Shown in pieces: positions 24,820 through 36,588 of a DNA stretch of 64,000 nt. The stretch's first letter is position 1. Every line of letters begins with the position of its first letter. A model generated the notes under the pieces. That model made no database searches. It saw nothing but the letters and a program-made list of their open reading frames with translations, and was not told the DNA's origin. The stretch is from Oidiodendron maius Zn (taxonomy: Eukaryota; Ascomycota; Leotiomycetes; Myxotrichaceae): NCBI GenBank assembly GCA_000827325.1, contig KN832872.1, positions 186,001 through 250,000 of the forward strand, written 5' to 3'. Position numbers and translations under genes: made by a program.

Positions 24820-26820
24820 ATGATTTTCACCTTTCCTACCGCCCTTCTCGGGTTATCTAGCCTCTCTTTTGCGGTTCCCACAGACGGGAATAGACCTGTG
24901 GAACCAACTGACTGGGTCAGCGAGCCTCTCCACGAGGCTCCCATCTCATCCATGAAAATACGTAGGTGCCTATTACCACTGACAAAGAGATTTGGGTATT
25001 GAGAACCGTTCAGATCATGTCCCACTTTTCCAATGTAACAGCTACCACTCACCGGTCGAGGCCAGGGCAGGCAAATACACTGTGTGGAAGTTCTGTAATG
25101 GTATGCTTGATTGACTAATTGATATGTACACCTTCTAATTTGACGTTCTTAAATCAGACAATGAGCGTGACTCGGTTTATATTCACGAGACAACCCCATA
25201 TGCCCGCAGAGATGATATTGAAATCAGCGCCAAAGAATGCAAAACTCATAAGGCAGCATCAGACAAACATAAGAGCTTTCAAGTCTGTAACCGTAAGTTC
25301 TACTTCAGTAAATGTAGAATTCACTCTCTAATGATTGAGTAGGCGGATTACATGCTTTGAAATTACAGAATCTAAAGATCGTCTCTTTAGTTACTGTTGA
25401 AGATGACCAGAAGGATATCAAGAATGTGCCCGAAAAAGAAATCAATCCTAAGCCGGTTGTGACGCATGAGGAGGTTAAGCCTGTGGAAGTCAAGAATGAT
25501 CCCAAGACTGTGAAAGTTGATGATCATCGGCTTGAGAAATCCCACGAAGTTAAAGCGGCAAACCCCCATGGAAATTTCGAAGAGAAACATGAAATAAAGC
25601 ACGAAGAGAAACATGAATTCAAGCATGAGGAAAAGCATGAAGTAAAGAAGGGAGATAAACATGAGGATCAGCATGAGGATCAGCATGGCCACAGACACGA
25701 TGAGCCGAAAGAGGAAAAGCATGTGGTCAACCATGAGGAGAAGCACGACAAACTTAAGCACGAGGAGAAGCATGTTGTCAAGTCTGGCGATAAATTGCAC
25801 CAGGCATATCCAAAGGATAGCAGAGTAGCAGGCAATGTTGCCAAACGCTCAAGCTGGTGGTTCAACCGGGAAGCAAGGAAAGAATTTTGGGATAAACACG
25901 GCGCAGGAAGACATGAAAGGGAATTTGTAAACGGGAAAGTCGTCTCGCATGTCCGAAAGCGGGAACCCATCTTCATAGAAAAGCATGAAGACTTCAGGGA
26001 GCGTGAACGTCTCCCCAAGGAGCACCATTCAAAGAACGGCAAGTATCACAACAACCATCGGGATCACGGACATGTGGAGCTGCATAATCATGGCCTTTCC
26101 GACAGCGAACTACATAGTCATATTCTTCCGAGGCAAATACCCGGTGACGAAGGATTCCGAGGCAGTGGGCTAGAATTTGATAGAGAAAGAGAACATGGAC
26201 GGATCGAGGCAATCAGAAAGCACCAGCTCCTTGACCATCTTGACAGGGAGCAATTTGCAAAGCATCACCACAAGGAGAAGGGACACAAGCAGCATGAGCA
26301 TCATGAGGAGCACAAGGATCATCATCCCATTGAAGCCCATCACCAGGACCACCTAGACATCCTCCACAAGGATCACCAGCAGGAACGCAAGCACAAACAA
26401 CACAAAGGAGATGGACATCAGCGCCAGCACCAGCATAAACATCACGAGGAAGAGCATCATCATCCTTTAGATGTCCTCCACAAGGGTCCTCTCGAGCACC
26501 TCCATCACCACAATGAGCGGAACAGATATAAGAAACATCACCAAAGGAACAGACATAATAAAAATATCCATGAAGAGCACCATCATCTGGATCTCCTCCA
26601 CAAGGATCCCCTCGAACACCTGCATCATAGTAACGAGGAGGACAGACATAATAAACATAGGCATAATAATCACAGGCATCATAATCACAGGCATCATGAG
26701 CACAAACACCACCAGAATAATAATAACCAGCATGATGGACACCACCGTCTATTGGAAGGACTTCAAGGGGGGCCTCACCACTTTGAAGGAGGGGCGTTCG
26801 GTCGGGAAGGATTCGCATAA
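24820..26820 (+). CDS. Secreted, histidine-rich repeat protein, unknown function
   Basis: Not recognised as a known family. Exons 24820..24961, 25014..25100, 25158..25292 and 25343..26820 all join in phase 1 (about 613 aa). Residues 1-20 (MIFTFPTALLGLSSLSFAVP) look like a cleavable signal peptide. A small domain with four cysteines (about 55, 75, 104, 120) follows, then a long hydrophilic tail. The first tail section has KHE-type repeats (EEKHEFKHEEKHEVKKGD, KHEDQHEDQHGHRHDE). The second is dense in His, with two copies of a unit around HHHPLDVLHKGPLEHLHHHN and HHHLDLLHKDPLEHLHHSN. Dibasic KR sites (NVAKRSSWW, VRKREP) could be Kex2 sites. The composition suggests binding of zinc, copper or nickel ions at the cell surface, which is inference. 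Confidence 0.75.
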
Positions 26821-27912
26821 AGGTCAAATGAAGAATCATCCCTGAAACTCCCTCTCCTGTGATGAGTATTCAATACGGCTTATATCGAGAGTGCATCAGA
26901 TAGTAATGCCAGAAAAGAGTGCACGCACCGGATTCGATGTTGTTTTAATGATGAGCTGTGAATTTTGGGGATACATAATAGTCTTTTCGGAGACACATAG
27001 ATTTTGCCTCTCTTAGTATATGCCTTAATATAGATTAATTCCAGAGCTTTTCTTTATTAATTTTGCATTATATGCAGGTAGAGTTAACTCTGGTATCGGC
27101 TGCGCGCTTTTCTACCTTATTTTACGCTCCAACGCCTTGGTATATCTGTTTAATAGAAACCTCAAACCCGCCGATCGCAATTCGTTCATCACATCAATAT
27201 TCTTTGTTCACTACAATTCACTGCTGAGTTGTATCGAGAAAGCGCAGAATTCAGTTTCGGGGACGTTATGAAATAGGTATTACGATTAGCAGTCATCTTG
27301 AAGAATGCATCGATGATTTCAATGTGATGATGGAGGTAAGCACGCAATCAATACGGATCATGATGACTGGGGAATTAAACCGCCGTAAGTGTTGTATCCA
27401 TATTTGAACAACTCCCTTCCTTATAGTATACATAACTAGATATTTATATGATAGTAATTATTAAAATGCTTCCAGCGGCCATGTATTTCGCGATTATGAT
27501 CCAGCTTCTAAGTCTTTTGCGGTTGATTAGCAGGCTGCGAAGATAACACTTGAACACCCTTCCAAGCAGCAGAAACTTCAATTCGGCATCTTCAAGAGAG
27601 ACAGTCCCATTTACACTGGTAATTCTAGTAGTTGTCGCTCTCCTGTCCACATGTTCTTAAAATGTGCCGGATTTGAGTCCGGCGAGAAAAAAGAGGGTTG
27701 CCTGCATCTTTCAAGTTGGCGGAATAAGCGAGCCCCTTTTCTCCCTATACGATCATTGAGGAATCAGGTGTTGTCATATCCATATATTTTTTGGAATATA
27801 TAGAATAGATGTTTATACATTGAAGCTGTAATCTTCAATAATAAGGTATTTACCATAAATATCCTCGACACGAGGGCGCTGAATACTAGGATGGCTAACT
27901 TAAGACAGAGCA
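26821..27912. other. AT-rich intergenic stretch
   Basis: About 1.1 kb between convergent genes. No coding frame with family signal, no tRNA or element ends seen. Confidence 0.5.
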
Positions 27913-28484
27913 TCACGTCTTTTGAATGTACAGCCCTTGCATCACATCCACAATAACAGCATGATCTTCATGTTGTTTTAGCCCACTGACAACAACCACA
28001 GCTACTACTCCTTCCACTCCCTTAACCCTGATTGGTACTCCCCCGCCGTGAATAGCATACTCTCCAGCGCTCGCGCCTAGCCCATACTTATCCCGGAACG
28101 CAACCTCGTCCCCGTCAAACTTGCAATGCATATACCAAGTGCTCATACCCCATCTGAGCACTGTCTTTCTCTTGCGCGTAACCCAGACATCATTGTCTGG
28201 CATGATCCCAGAGTGAGTGCAAGTGTGGAAGAGAGTCTGGTTCTGGTTCGCGAGAGAGATGTTGATGACGACTGGACTGGAAATAGCAATGAGCCGTGAT
28301 CGCAATGCGTTTCCAAGATGCCATGCGTCATCTGCATTAAAGTGGGAGAGTACGAGGGTAGCATCAATTTTGGCAATGGTCTCGAGCTACAGGATAGGAG
28401 GGATTAGCTTTGTATTGTCGAGATTGCCACGGAGGGACGTACGTCTTTTGGAGGGGTTGGGATTGGCCTCACTATCTGTGCCAT
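27913..28484 (-). CDS. YBR137W-like / UPF0303 haem-degrading-domain protein
   Basis: Member of the small cytosolic family with the HbpS/haem-degrading fold (PF03928); yeast YBR137W is the likely relative and its biochemical role is unsettled. Exons 28443..28484 and 27913..28386 (phase 0) give 171 aa. The start MAQIVRPIPTPPKD is the only ATG reaching the splice in frame. Blocks: VLSHFNADDAWHLGNALRSR, VVINISLANQNQTLFH, NDVWVTRKRKTVLRWGMSTW, EYAIHGGGVPIRVKGVEGV and VVSGLKQHEDHAVIVDVM. The GGGVPIRV and SGLKQ-x2-DH motifs are the family signature. Enzymatic haem degradation should not be assumed. Confidence 0.85.
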
Positions 28485-29054
28485 ACTGGGATCTTTGTTT
28501 GATGTGTGTTTTTGAATGCTCGAGGTTGGGTATATCTCTTAAGCGGGGATGGGTGTACAGAGCTCCGGAAGTTGCTTGTTGTATACGCGATGGAGTGGTA
28601 CGCGGGGCTCTTCGTCTGAGCACCTAGGCTATTTTTCTGTCATCCATAAGCAGTCTGCAGGAGCACCAAGGCAGTTTTCCAGTCCTTTTCCCTTCCTGGC
28701 ACTCTTGACCTGATGGTAATTGCGGACCCATTTTTGCGACAGTTTCTTTCTCCCTGACGTCAATCGGCCCGCGAAATATGCGTCAGCAAAATCTACCGCG
28801 CTCCTCGGTAATGAACAAGCACCGAATCATTTATTAAACTGCCCTGGGGCACGAAGAACTTTTGCTGATATTAGTCTTTGTGTCCGGGTACGTCGTTCAG
28901 GGGATGGAGAGAAAATCTCGAAGCAAAAATATAATATACCCTTTTCCAGCCTGCAAGTCTATTGAAGAAGTATTCTCAAATCGATTTCAACCAATCCCAT
29001 TGGAGATGGATCTTCTCTATAGACCTATGTACCTTTTGCTATATTTCTAGATTG
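28485..29054. other. Intergenic region
   Basis: About 570 bases upstream of the UPF0303 gene and downstream of the phosphatase. Short frames only. Confidence 0.45.
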
Positions 29055-29956
29055 TCATGATCTGCCTTCATAAGATGGTTTGACAGCAGGGTGGGAATCG
29101 GCTGCATTCTCCACGACGTCTACCATGAAACCGCCTCCGAGGAGAATTGCAGGCTCTTGAAGGTTGTGATGCTCGTAGCTCAATGTTCCCACGCCCCCAG
29201 CTTCTAACAGGAATGTTGGACCATCCTTCAGAGTCTTTTGCACCCAGCGCATCGCAAAAGCTCGGAGAATATGGCCGTGAGCTACTATTAGTATGTCGCC
29301 GGCGCCTGCCTCGCCCTTTGGCTTCCCAATCACGGGTGCATGATATTTGGTGCGAATCTCGTCGATCAGCTTGTCAATGCGTTCCGTGACTTGATCCGGA
29401 CTCCTATGTAAGAATTAGTATCTGTCGCACAAGCCTGGAATCGAGGCAGACGTACTCGCCTCCCGGGCACCCATCTCTCCAGATATCCCATGGCTCCAGT
29501 CCGGCGCTCTTCCTCTCTTCCTTAATCTGGGCGCTGGTGATGCCTTCATAATCTCCATAGTCCCACTCACGTATGTCTTCAGTTATCTGAACCCTCGCAT
29601 TGGTTCGTATTTCCTCTTCAGGGAGTTCGCCATGCGCTGCCCAGGGGTGCTTCTCCCTACACCCGACTTCTAGGAGCTCGAATGTACGCTGAGCACGACG
29701 TCGAGGAGAAACATATCTGCAGGTCTCTCTGTAAGACAGGCTGCTTTAAATAATTGGAGGAGAGGGATAGGACCAACATGTGGGCTAAGTTGCGAGGCAC
29801 AATTAATCGATCATCACCGATCAGTGCTCTCCCGGTTGCCCTGATTCTTTTCTCGCCGTTTGCAGTGAGGGGCAGCTCGGTGGTACCTGTGTGACGGCCA
29901 TTCAGAGACCATTCAGTCTCGCCGTGCCGGACAACGAATACTCTTGGAGTGGCCAT
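29055..29956 (-). CDS. Histidine-phosphatase superfamily, SHB17-like sedoheptulose-1,7-bisphosphatase
   Basis: Phosphoglycerate-mutase fold enzyme. The closest match from memory is yeast Shb17, which feeds ribose-5-phosphate synthesis. Exons 29778..29956, 29456..29716 and 29055..29403 (phase 2 at both joins) give 262 aa. The catalytic RHG box is VFVVRHGETEWSLNGRHTGT. The second catalytic His is in ILIVAHGHILRAFAMRW. Other active-site blocks are ITEDIREWDYGDYEG and WDIWRDGCPGGESPDQ, the latter across a splice. The first donor is the atypical GTTGGT at 29777. Substrate could differ, because fungi have several sugar-phosphate members of this family. Confidence 0.85.
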
Positions 29957-30299
29957 GTTTAGGCAACGTTCAAGCTATTTATGTTTAGAATAGGAACGCT
30001 TCGTATCAATGCGTTTTCCTGACGAAGGTCACTGGCGGCTGATTGTTGGTCTGCTTTTTGGGCTGGTTAATCTACCCCTCCAAGTAAAGTTCTCTCTCCC
30101 GGCACACGCAATCACTTACTCAGATTCCCACCATACAAGGTCATCCACCAAACGCCTTCGATCGAGAGTCACTTTGAGACTACAAGAGAGAGAGCATCGA
30201 GACTGGAGAACATGGAGAAATGCCAGAACTTCTCTGAAGCTGCAATCTGCTTATTCATCTCCGACGTAGGTGCACCAGGTGCTCCCTTAAACATCGATA
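29957..30299. promoter_or_regulatory. Divergent promoter region
   Basis: About 340 bases between the phosphatase start (minus) and the small protein at 30300 (plus). No site was recognised. Confidence 0.4.
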
Positions 30300-30602
30300 A
30301 TGAGCGATAACGCCGCACCTACGACACCCGCTAAAGCCAGCACGACTACAAATGCGAGCAGCGCCGCACTCCGTCCTTCTTTGGTTCCACCGCGCGACTT
30401 TGTAGCAGCGACAGCAGGCTCTCCCTCCTTGACGTCTCGGATAAGCGCGGATCCGGGCCTCCAAGGTGAGACGGAACTACAGCCCTGGAGCTATCGCCGG
30501 GCAGGCTACGCAGAGCAGGAGGCCTTGAGGCGAGCAAAACGAGAACAGAGGGAGGCCAAGGCACGGCGCGCCAGTGAGGTCTGGAAGAAATTCTGGACGT
30601 GA
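30300..30602 (+). CDS. Small protein of unknown function (100 aa)
   Basis: Single frame from the ATG at 30300 to TGA at 30600. The N terminus is Ala/Thr/Ser-rich. The middle (RPSLVPPRDFVAATAGSPSL, SRISADPGLQGETELQPWSY) looks constrained rather than random. The C terminus is a charged helix (QEALRRAKREQREAKARRAS) ending in VWKKFW. There is no signal peptide and no membrane segment. The next gene begins 63 bases downstream on the same strand, so the two could be separate short genes or one transcript. I do not know the family. Confidence 0.5.
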   Translation: MSDNAAPTTPAKASTTTNASSAALRPSLVPPRDFVAATAGSPSLTSRISADPGLQGETELQPWSYRRAGYAEQEALRRAKREQREAKARRASEVWKKFWT

Positions 30603-30665
30603 TTGTCTGCAATTGAACACAGACGATTCGGTGGTAGGGCATTAGATCTCGGAAACGAGTGCACA

Positions 30666-31019
30666 ATGTCCACGACTCTACATACAATCCGCAGGTCAAT
30701 CTGGGCTATATCAATAACTGCTATCACAGTTGCAGGGGCGTGGTATGGAGCAGGATTAAAGATAGAGAAGGAACAGAGACAGGTTTGTCCCCCCACCGGA
30801 TACTTCCGCAGAAGATGTCCACGTACTGATGTGATCATCAAGGCAATCGAGAAGCGCCGTGAAGCTTCGCCTGCAGCGCTGATAGCACAACTCGAAACGC
30901 AAAGAGGGGGGCTGGTTGCAAAGAGGTTAGGTCTTGAGAAGAAGCTAAATGAACTGGAGAAGAGGAACCAAGGAGCCACAAGGGAGGAGAGCAAGGAAGG
31001 GATGGAGAGGAAGAGGTAG
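30666..31019 (+). CDS. Small single-pass membrane protein, probably mitochondrial
   Basis: Starts MSTTLHTIRRSIWAISITAI with a following TVAGAWYGAGL, so a short basic N terminus leads into one membrane segment. A coiled coil follows (ETQRGGLVAKRLGLEKKLNE) and a charged tail. An intron fits at 30783..30842 (donor GTTTGT, acceptor ATCAAG). It is 60 nt, in frame and stop-free, so spliced (97 aa) and unspliced (117 aa) products both read through. The spliced form joins KIEKEQRQ to AIEKRREASP, which gives a continuous helix and seems more natural. Small one-pass proteins of this shape are common in the mitochondrial inner membrane, but this location is inference. Confidence 0.55.
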   Translation: MSTTLHTIRRSIWAISITAITVAGAWYGAGLKIEKEQRQVCPPTGYFRRRCPRTDVIIKAIEKRREASPAALIAQLETQRGGLVAKRLGLEKKLNELEKRNQGATREESKEGMERKR

Positions 31020-31576
31020 AAGCGTTAGTTACTGATAAATATCTACGGGTACTGGCAAGTATACTGTGGCCCGGGGAGGCAAGGCTCAGCCATGCAGCTC
31101 CAAACTCCGATTAGCACGGAGATGATATCTGACGACGCACATCGATAGTGCCTGTTTAACAGGTATACGAGGACAAAAGCTTCATCCCCTATAGTGCCAA
31201 GAAGAGGTAGGAGCGGATCAGTTCTCCACGTCAACTGGCACCAGAGAAATTGTCTGCCTTGGCGCACTACCTTCTTGAAAATTCGTCAAGACCGTCCTGC
31301 AATAGAAAACATACTGATTCAACTATTTACGAAATCACATGTAAAATAGTAAAGACCAGCTGTTCATTTGAGTATTGTTAATCAACTACGGAGATTATTT
31401 GCGGAGACTTCTGATGCGATATGTCTCCTTTAGGTTGAGGTAACTTTCCGCAGCTAAGCGACTGGAGACATCAATCGCGTCCTTTAAGTTCGGCTTTTCT
31501 CTTTCTGCAGATCAGTTTTTCAATTGCATTATCTGTATCAAGCACATAACATATATACCAGAATTATACTATCATA
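31020..31576. other. Intergenic region
   Basis: About 560 bases, no gene seen. The distal part is the promoter side of the methyltransferase. Confidence 0.45.
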
Positions 31577-32555
31577 ATGGCAGACTGGACGGGGAAAAAT
31601 CGCGATCACTTCAAGTGAGTCTTCACATCTAACTATCATAGTGCTTTAGAAGTCAATCTGTCAGCCTTGTCACACAAGGCTGGCTGGCCCTCTATCATTC
31701 AGCTCTTCCCCTTCAGCCTCGAGCATATATTTAAGAGCCATAGCTGACATAACTAGCAACTCGGCATCAACCTACAACACCAAATTCAGCAAGACCATCC
31801 TTCAAATCATTGACGAGATCCAAGCCCGCAGGCACTGGATCGGCGCGGATAGCATCGACTTGGACAGTGAAACGGACGAAGAGGTCTTGACTGCAGATCA
31901 CACGTTCCCAAACAAGGCCCTGAAGCTTCTAGATTACGCTTGTGGCACCGGTCTTGTCTCTCGGGTCTGTCTCAATGCTCCCTTTCGAAAATTTCTCCAT
32001 GATGCTAAGCTTACACATAACTAGGCACTCGCTCCCTATGTATCTCAATGTGTCGGACTAGATATTGCCGAGAGCATGGTGAGCGAATACAACTCCGGCG
32101 CCCGCAACCAAGGGATCAGCGAGACCGAGATGTGCGCCCACGTTGGGAACCTTCTCGATCCCGCTGCAGTCCCTGAATCCCTCTCTGGGCCTGAATTCCA
32201 TGGCTTCGATATTGCGGCTGTGGGTATGGGATTCCATCACTTCCCCGACACAGAATTGGCTACAAAGAGGCTGGCAGAAAGGCTCAGAAAGGGTGGAGTG
32301 CTGTTCATCGTGGATTTTTTACCGCATGAAGATCCGAAGGCCCATTCGGATGGGTACGGAGATGTACATGCTCCCGGCGCCTCAGACACTGTCATCCATC
32401 TTGGATTCTCGGAGGAGGACGTGAGGAGGAATTTTGAAGCTGCAGGTGTTGGGGATAAGTTTGAGTATATGGTGTTGGGGAAAGGAGTGGTATTCTCCCA
32501 TGAGGGTAAGGAGCACAAGAGGAGTCTGTTTATCGCCAGAGGTGTAAAGGTGTAG
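31577..32555 (+). CDS. Class I SAM-dependent methyltransferase
   Basis: Exons 31577..31614, 31757..31964 and 32025..32555 (phases 2 and 0) encode about 258 aa. Motif I, the SAM-binding loop, is LKLLDYACGTGLVSRALAPY across the second splice. The acidic motif II is QCVGLDIAESMVSEYN. The post-motif DIAAVGMGFHHFPD and GGVLFIVDFLPHED match the Methyltransf_11/12 type. The substrate is unknown; relatives act on small molecules or lipids. The N terminus (MADWTGKNRDHFNNSASTYN) is short and lacks targeting signals. The second intron uses the weak donor GTCTGT at 31965. Confidence 0.85.
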
Positions 32556-33604
32556 TTGCGCCTTTTCCAAAATCGGATATTGGACATACACTCCTTCTTG
32601 GAGTGACGACTTGACAAGGCAAGATTCACACTAGAATGGAATGCCGTCTCGTTGATACCGCTGTTTACCTCCTCTTGATGTGAGCAAAGAGGGCCTTAAG
32701 GATGTCGGAAATTTCTTCCAGATTTCCGTACGGGAAAGGGGTCTACATGAAATCGATTCTCACAATAAATATGCCGTGTGAAATAGCATTCCAAGATCCT
32801 GAGTAGGTAAAGGGGGGGTTCGCGTTTCATTCATCTCAGATATTTTCCTCTTCTATTCACATGTCCCCTACACTCTCCTAATTGTTTGTCGCCGTGAAGA
32901 CACTGTCACATCACTTGATGCAGAGTCATCAGATCGATCAAACTCATCCACAGCCTCTGCTTATTCCCTCATCCACGGATCTCTATCCTGGTAATATATC
33001 TAGGGTAGTCCACCAGCTGCAAAGGACCCAGTCGGTCGTTCATTGCAAGCTATTACATTACTATTTCCACCTCAATGGGTGAATACATGATTGGTTTGGT
33101 GGCATCATCAGTCCTCCACTGCTCGCCTTTCCTCGAGCGATTCTTTTCATGGAGACTTCATCGTAAGGAAACTTCAACACTCGCGTGGGAGCATAACTGG
33201 GGTATTGGCGCGGAATGACAAGGGGCGTAAGGATCGAAACTTTTATACAAATGGTGTTGTTTGTGCTAGAACGTGTTGTTGTGTGCTGTGTAAACAGTTC
33301 CTTAGAGTCCATAATTTCAACCCAAAATCACTGCCGATTTGGCCGAGAATGTTTGACTCAATTATCAGTTGGAGGTCCAGGATTGCTGTGATGATGTAGG
33401 GAGTGAAAATAGAAGGTCGCAGCGCCCGCGAAGTCGAGGACAAACCCCTCATTTGACCCGCCAGGTAAGCAAGTGAGAAAACAAATCGGTGAATGAAGTC
33501 GTCAATAAATCCAGCCAGGCTCTATGTATAGGTTTCTCTTTGCGCCGGCCCTAGAGTAGATTAAAAGTTGTAGGATCGTTGAACGCAGATAACAGACAAG
33601 GCGA
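32556..33604. other. Intergenic region, convergent 3' ends
   Basis: About 1.05 kb between the methyltransferase and KAP95. Only short frames; nothing recognised. Confidence 0.5.
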
Positions 33605-36588
33605 TCAAGTTTGTTGCATGCCCTGGGTGCCCCCGATCTGGCGCTTGACTTGTTCGCGGGCCCAGCGAGCAGTGTCGATTGTTCGGGCTTGAAATTCTCG
33701 GTTCTGGCGAGTGTCCTTGATCATGGCGGAGACCCAGTCAGCACGATAGAACTGCGAGAATTCGCCGTTCGGGAAAGCATCGGCTAGGTCACTACAAAAA
33801 TTAGAATAATTCCACAAGAGTTGAAAACTGGACCGTACCCAATGACTCCCATTGAAGACCGCATGAGCGCGTCACTTCTGTTCCCATCGAGCCAAACAAT
33901 GTTCAGAAGTTGGAAGATAGACTCAACATATGGTTGGAGCGCAGAGGCTATCGAATATTAGTAGATGGGTCATCATACGCCGGGGTAGAGACCTACTCTT
34001 CTCACCAGCTTTCATGGCCCCGATAATTCCACCCCAAGCATCCATTATGCCCTCACGTAATGAGACGACATAGTCGAACATCTCATATGATCCCTCTGGG
34101 CTAGCTTGAACACCAGCAGCTTGTTGCAGAACTTGGGCGACAACTGAAAGATACGTCTCAAAATGACCACCGATGGCGCCAGCGATATCTCCAAAACACT
34201 GCAGGATGGCAGGCTTGAATTGATTGGCGAGTGCTGTGCTCTATTTACTACGTTAGTTGCCATCACTAGATATATAGCTAGATGCAAGATCTGGAAAGTT
34301 GAAAAAAATTCGAGAATAGGTAACATACCCTTAAGTTGTTCAAGAGATAGTTCATAAAAGTGTCGCAGTAGGGTTGGCAAGGGGGACCCATAGAGCGGGT
34401 AATATCACTAACAAGGCCAATGGCCATTGCGCACAGGCCAGGTTCCTCTTGATTTCCAAGAGCATTGTAGAGGAATGGTGTAAAAGCCTCCATGTACTTG
34501 GCAAAGCCGTCTTCTAGCGCATTGGCCAAGCTGCTAACAGTTGCGAAAACAGCCTCAGGAACACTTGACTTGGGGCCAGAAGACCTAAGGATCTCGAGCA
34601 AGCAGGCCATAATATGGTCAGCTTGAGGTGCAATCTCCTTGTCAAGGCGTTGAATGATTGCCAACAGGACAGTGGCCAAGCTAGTCTGAATTTCTTCTAG
34701 GGTAATCTTGTCCTCAACACTGACAACCTGCGTCTGCAGAGGAATTGTATTTTGCAGCCGTTTAAGGATAACTTCTGAAAGAGAGGCAACAGACGCAAGA
34801 CTGACGTTAGCTGCATTCTGGACAAATGTATTAAGGACCTCATAAGCGGCAGTTCGAAGCTGGTTGTCAGCATCAGCTCTCTCGGTGACCTGAAGAAGTC
34901 GTGAAATACTCTCGTTAAAATGAGGAGTGAGTGCATTTTCGTCGCATCCAATGTCCCCTGAGAAACGCTCGGCAAGATTCATCAGAGCCCAGCAGCAAGA
35001 TCCTGCCATCTTTGGGCTGCTGATTAGACCAGCGAAGAGAGATGCAATCAACTGAGGCAGGTGGGTTTGAGGATCGATAGCTTCTGAACATGCCTCAGTA
35101 ATTCGACCAAGTGCATAGGCCGTGGAGTCCTTGACGTGAATGACTTTATCTTCCATCATGCTGATAATAACGGGAAGAGCCTGCTTGACAATTGGTTCGA
35201 GGGTGGTATCGTCTGGACCTTCCATGATGGCACCGAAAGCCGAAACTGCGGCATCCCGATTGTGCCAATCATCATGACGAAGGTTAGCCTCAACAAATGT
35301 GAGGACAGGCTGGATGACCAAATGCCGGACTGCTTGAGCGTAGAGTTGCAGACACTGATATGCAGCGCGTGAGATGTTATATTCGTCGTCGCCAGCGTCC
35401 TCGTCTTGCTTAGTCAGCAGCATCAAGAGAACAGGTACAACTTCTTGTGTGGCAACTTGGGCAAAGTGATAGAATGGGCGCATTTCGTCGAGCTTATCAG
35501 TCTAAAGATTAGTAAATAATCCTACAAAAGTTGGACTTCTTGACATACTTGTGCATTGTCATCTTCGATGGCAATTTCCTCCTCACAAACAGTGCTCCAA
35601 AACTCGACTGCAAGCTTAGCCACGTCTTCTTCATCACTCTTCATGCCCATGATAGTAAGACCAAAGAGGGCCTTCTCCATATAGAAACGCATCAGATCAT
35701 AGTACAGTGCCATGATTCTGTTGAGGCATCCAAAGGCTCCTTGCTGTATCCGCGAATCCGGAGCTTGTGTGGCCTCGCAGATGACCTGCATGATATAGTT
35801 TCGCTCGCCCTCATTCTTGAAATTGCTCTCCACAAACTCTAGAGAGTCTCCGAGGGCATAAATGGCAGCAAGACGAACCTCAACATTCGGCTCTTCCTTT
35901 CGGGCACCTTGGACGACCGCCGTCAGAATTGCATTGGAGTGCTGAACCAGGCTGGCTCGTAGGTCCACATCCTGGCTCTCGCAAATAAACCCCAAGGTGG
36001 TCAGAGACGCTTGCTTGAGATGATCACTGCCCTCCCCAACATTTCGAACCAATGTCGACATAAGCGCTGGCCATTGGTCGCGCGGCAGCTCAACGGCAGC
36101 TATTGAAGCAACGACTTGGGCTGCAGCCTGACCGGCTTGTGTGTTGTTGGATCCCAGAACCTGAAGTGAGAGGTCTTTGACACGGTTCTTGGTCTCATTA
36201 TCTTGTTGGAGCCACTTCTCCTGCAACTCGCGTAACCGAATAAATTCGCGCGCTGTGAAAGCATTTTTGAGAGCAATACCAGCGGCGGCACGGACGGGGC
36301 CTTGAGCTTCCTCATTTGCAAGTTCTTGCACAAGGGTGATTAGGTAGCCGGCCTATGGTGAGGTTAGCAGAGCTGTGTTACACAGATATGGAGGTGCCAG
36401 TAGTCAGGAGCAAGGAACATACAAAGTTAGTCTCAGCAGCCTGGGTAAGTTGCTGCTCAGCAGCGTTTCGCGTGGGCCCATCTATGAATGTCAGTACTAC
36501 TGCGTGCCAGTTATATCCCTCGAGAGAACTAGATCAATGCCAACTGACCAGCAGAGAAGGTATTCAGTAAGACCTGATTGACATCCAT
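33605..36588 (-). CDS. KAP95: Importin subunit beta-1 (karyopherin 95)
   Basis: Nuclear import receptor that carries importin-alpha with NLS cargo, or binds cargo directly, through the pore; Ran-GTP releases it. The start MDVNQVLLNTFSADGPTRNA is at 36588, with the first intron after GCTG (exon 1 36549..36588). HEAT repeats run the whole length. Blocks: EEAQGPVRAAAGIALKNAFT, SLTTLGFICESQDVD, VEVRLAAIYALGDSLEFV, AVEFWSTVCEEEIAIEDD, the acidic loop DEDAGDDEYNISRAAYQC, VEANLRHDDWHNRDAAVSAF, KDSTAYALGRITEACSEAI and SCCWALMNLAERFSGD. The C-terminal WAREQVKRQIG is present. At least six introns interrupt it; I place the first with confidence and leave the others approximate. Confidence 0.95.

Noticed and set aside
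26213-26839. Long antisense frames rich in Asp, Tyr and Val over the His-rich gene
   Set aside because: They mirror the CAT/CAC-rich repeats of the plus-strand gene. The plus strand has the signal peptide and phase-matched introns.
27660-27710. GGATTTGAGTCC resembling a tRNA T-arm
   Set aside because: No acceptor stem, anticodon arm or B-box of the right sequence can be paired around it.
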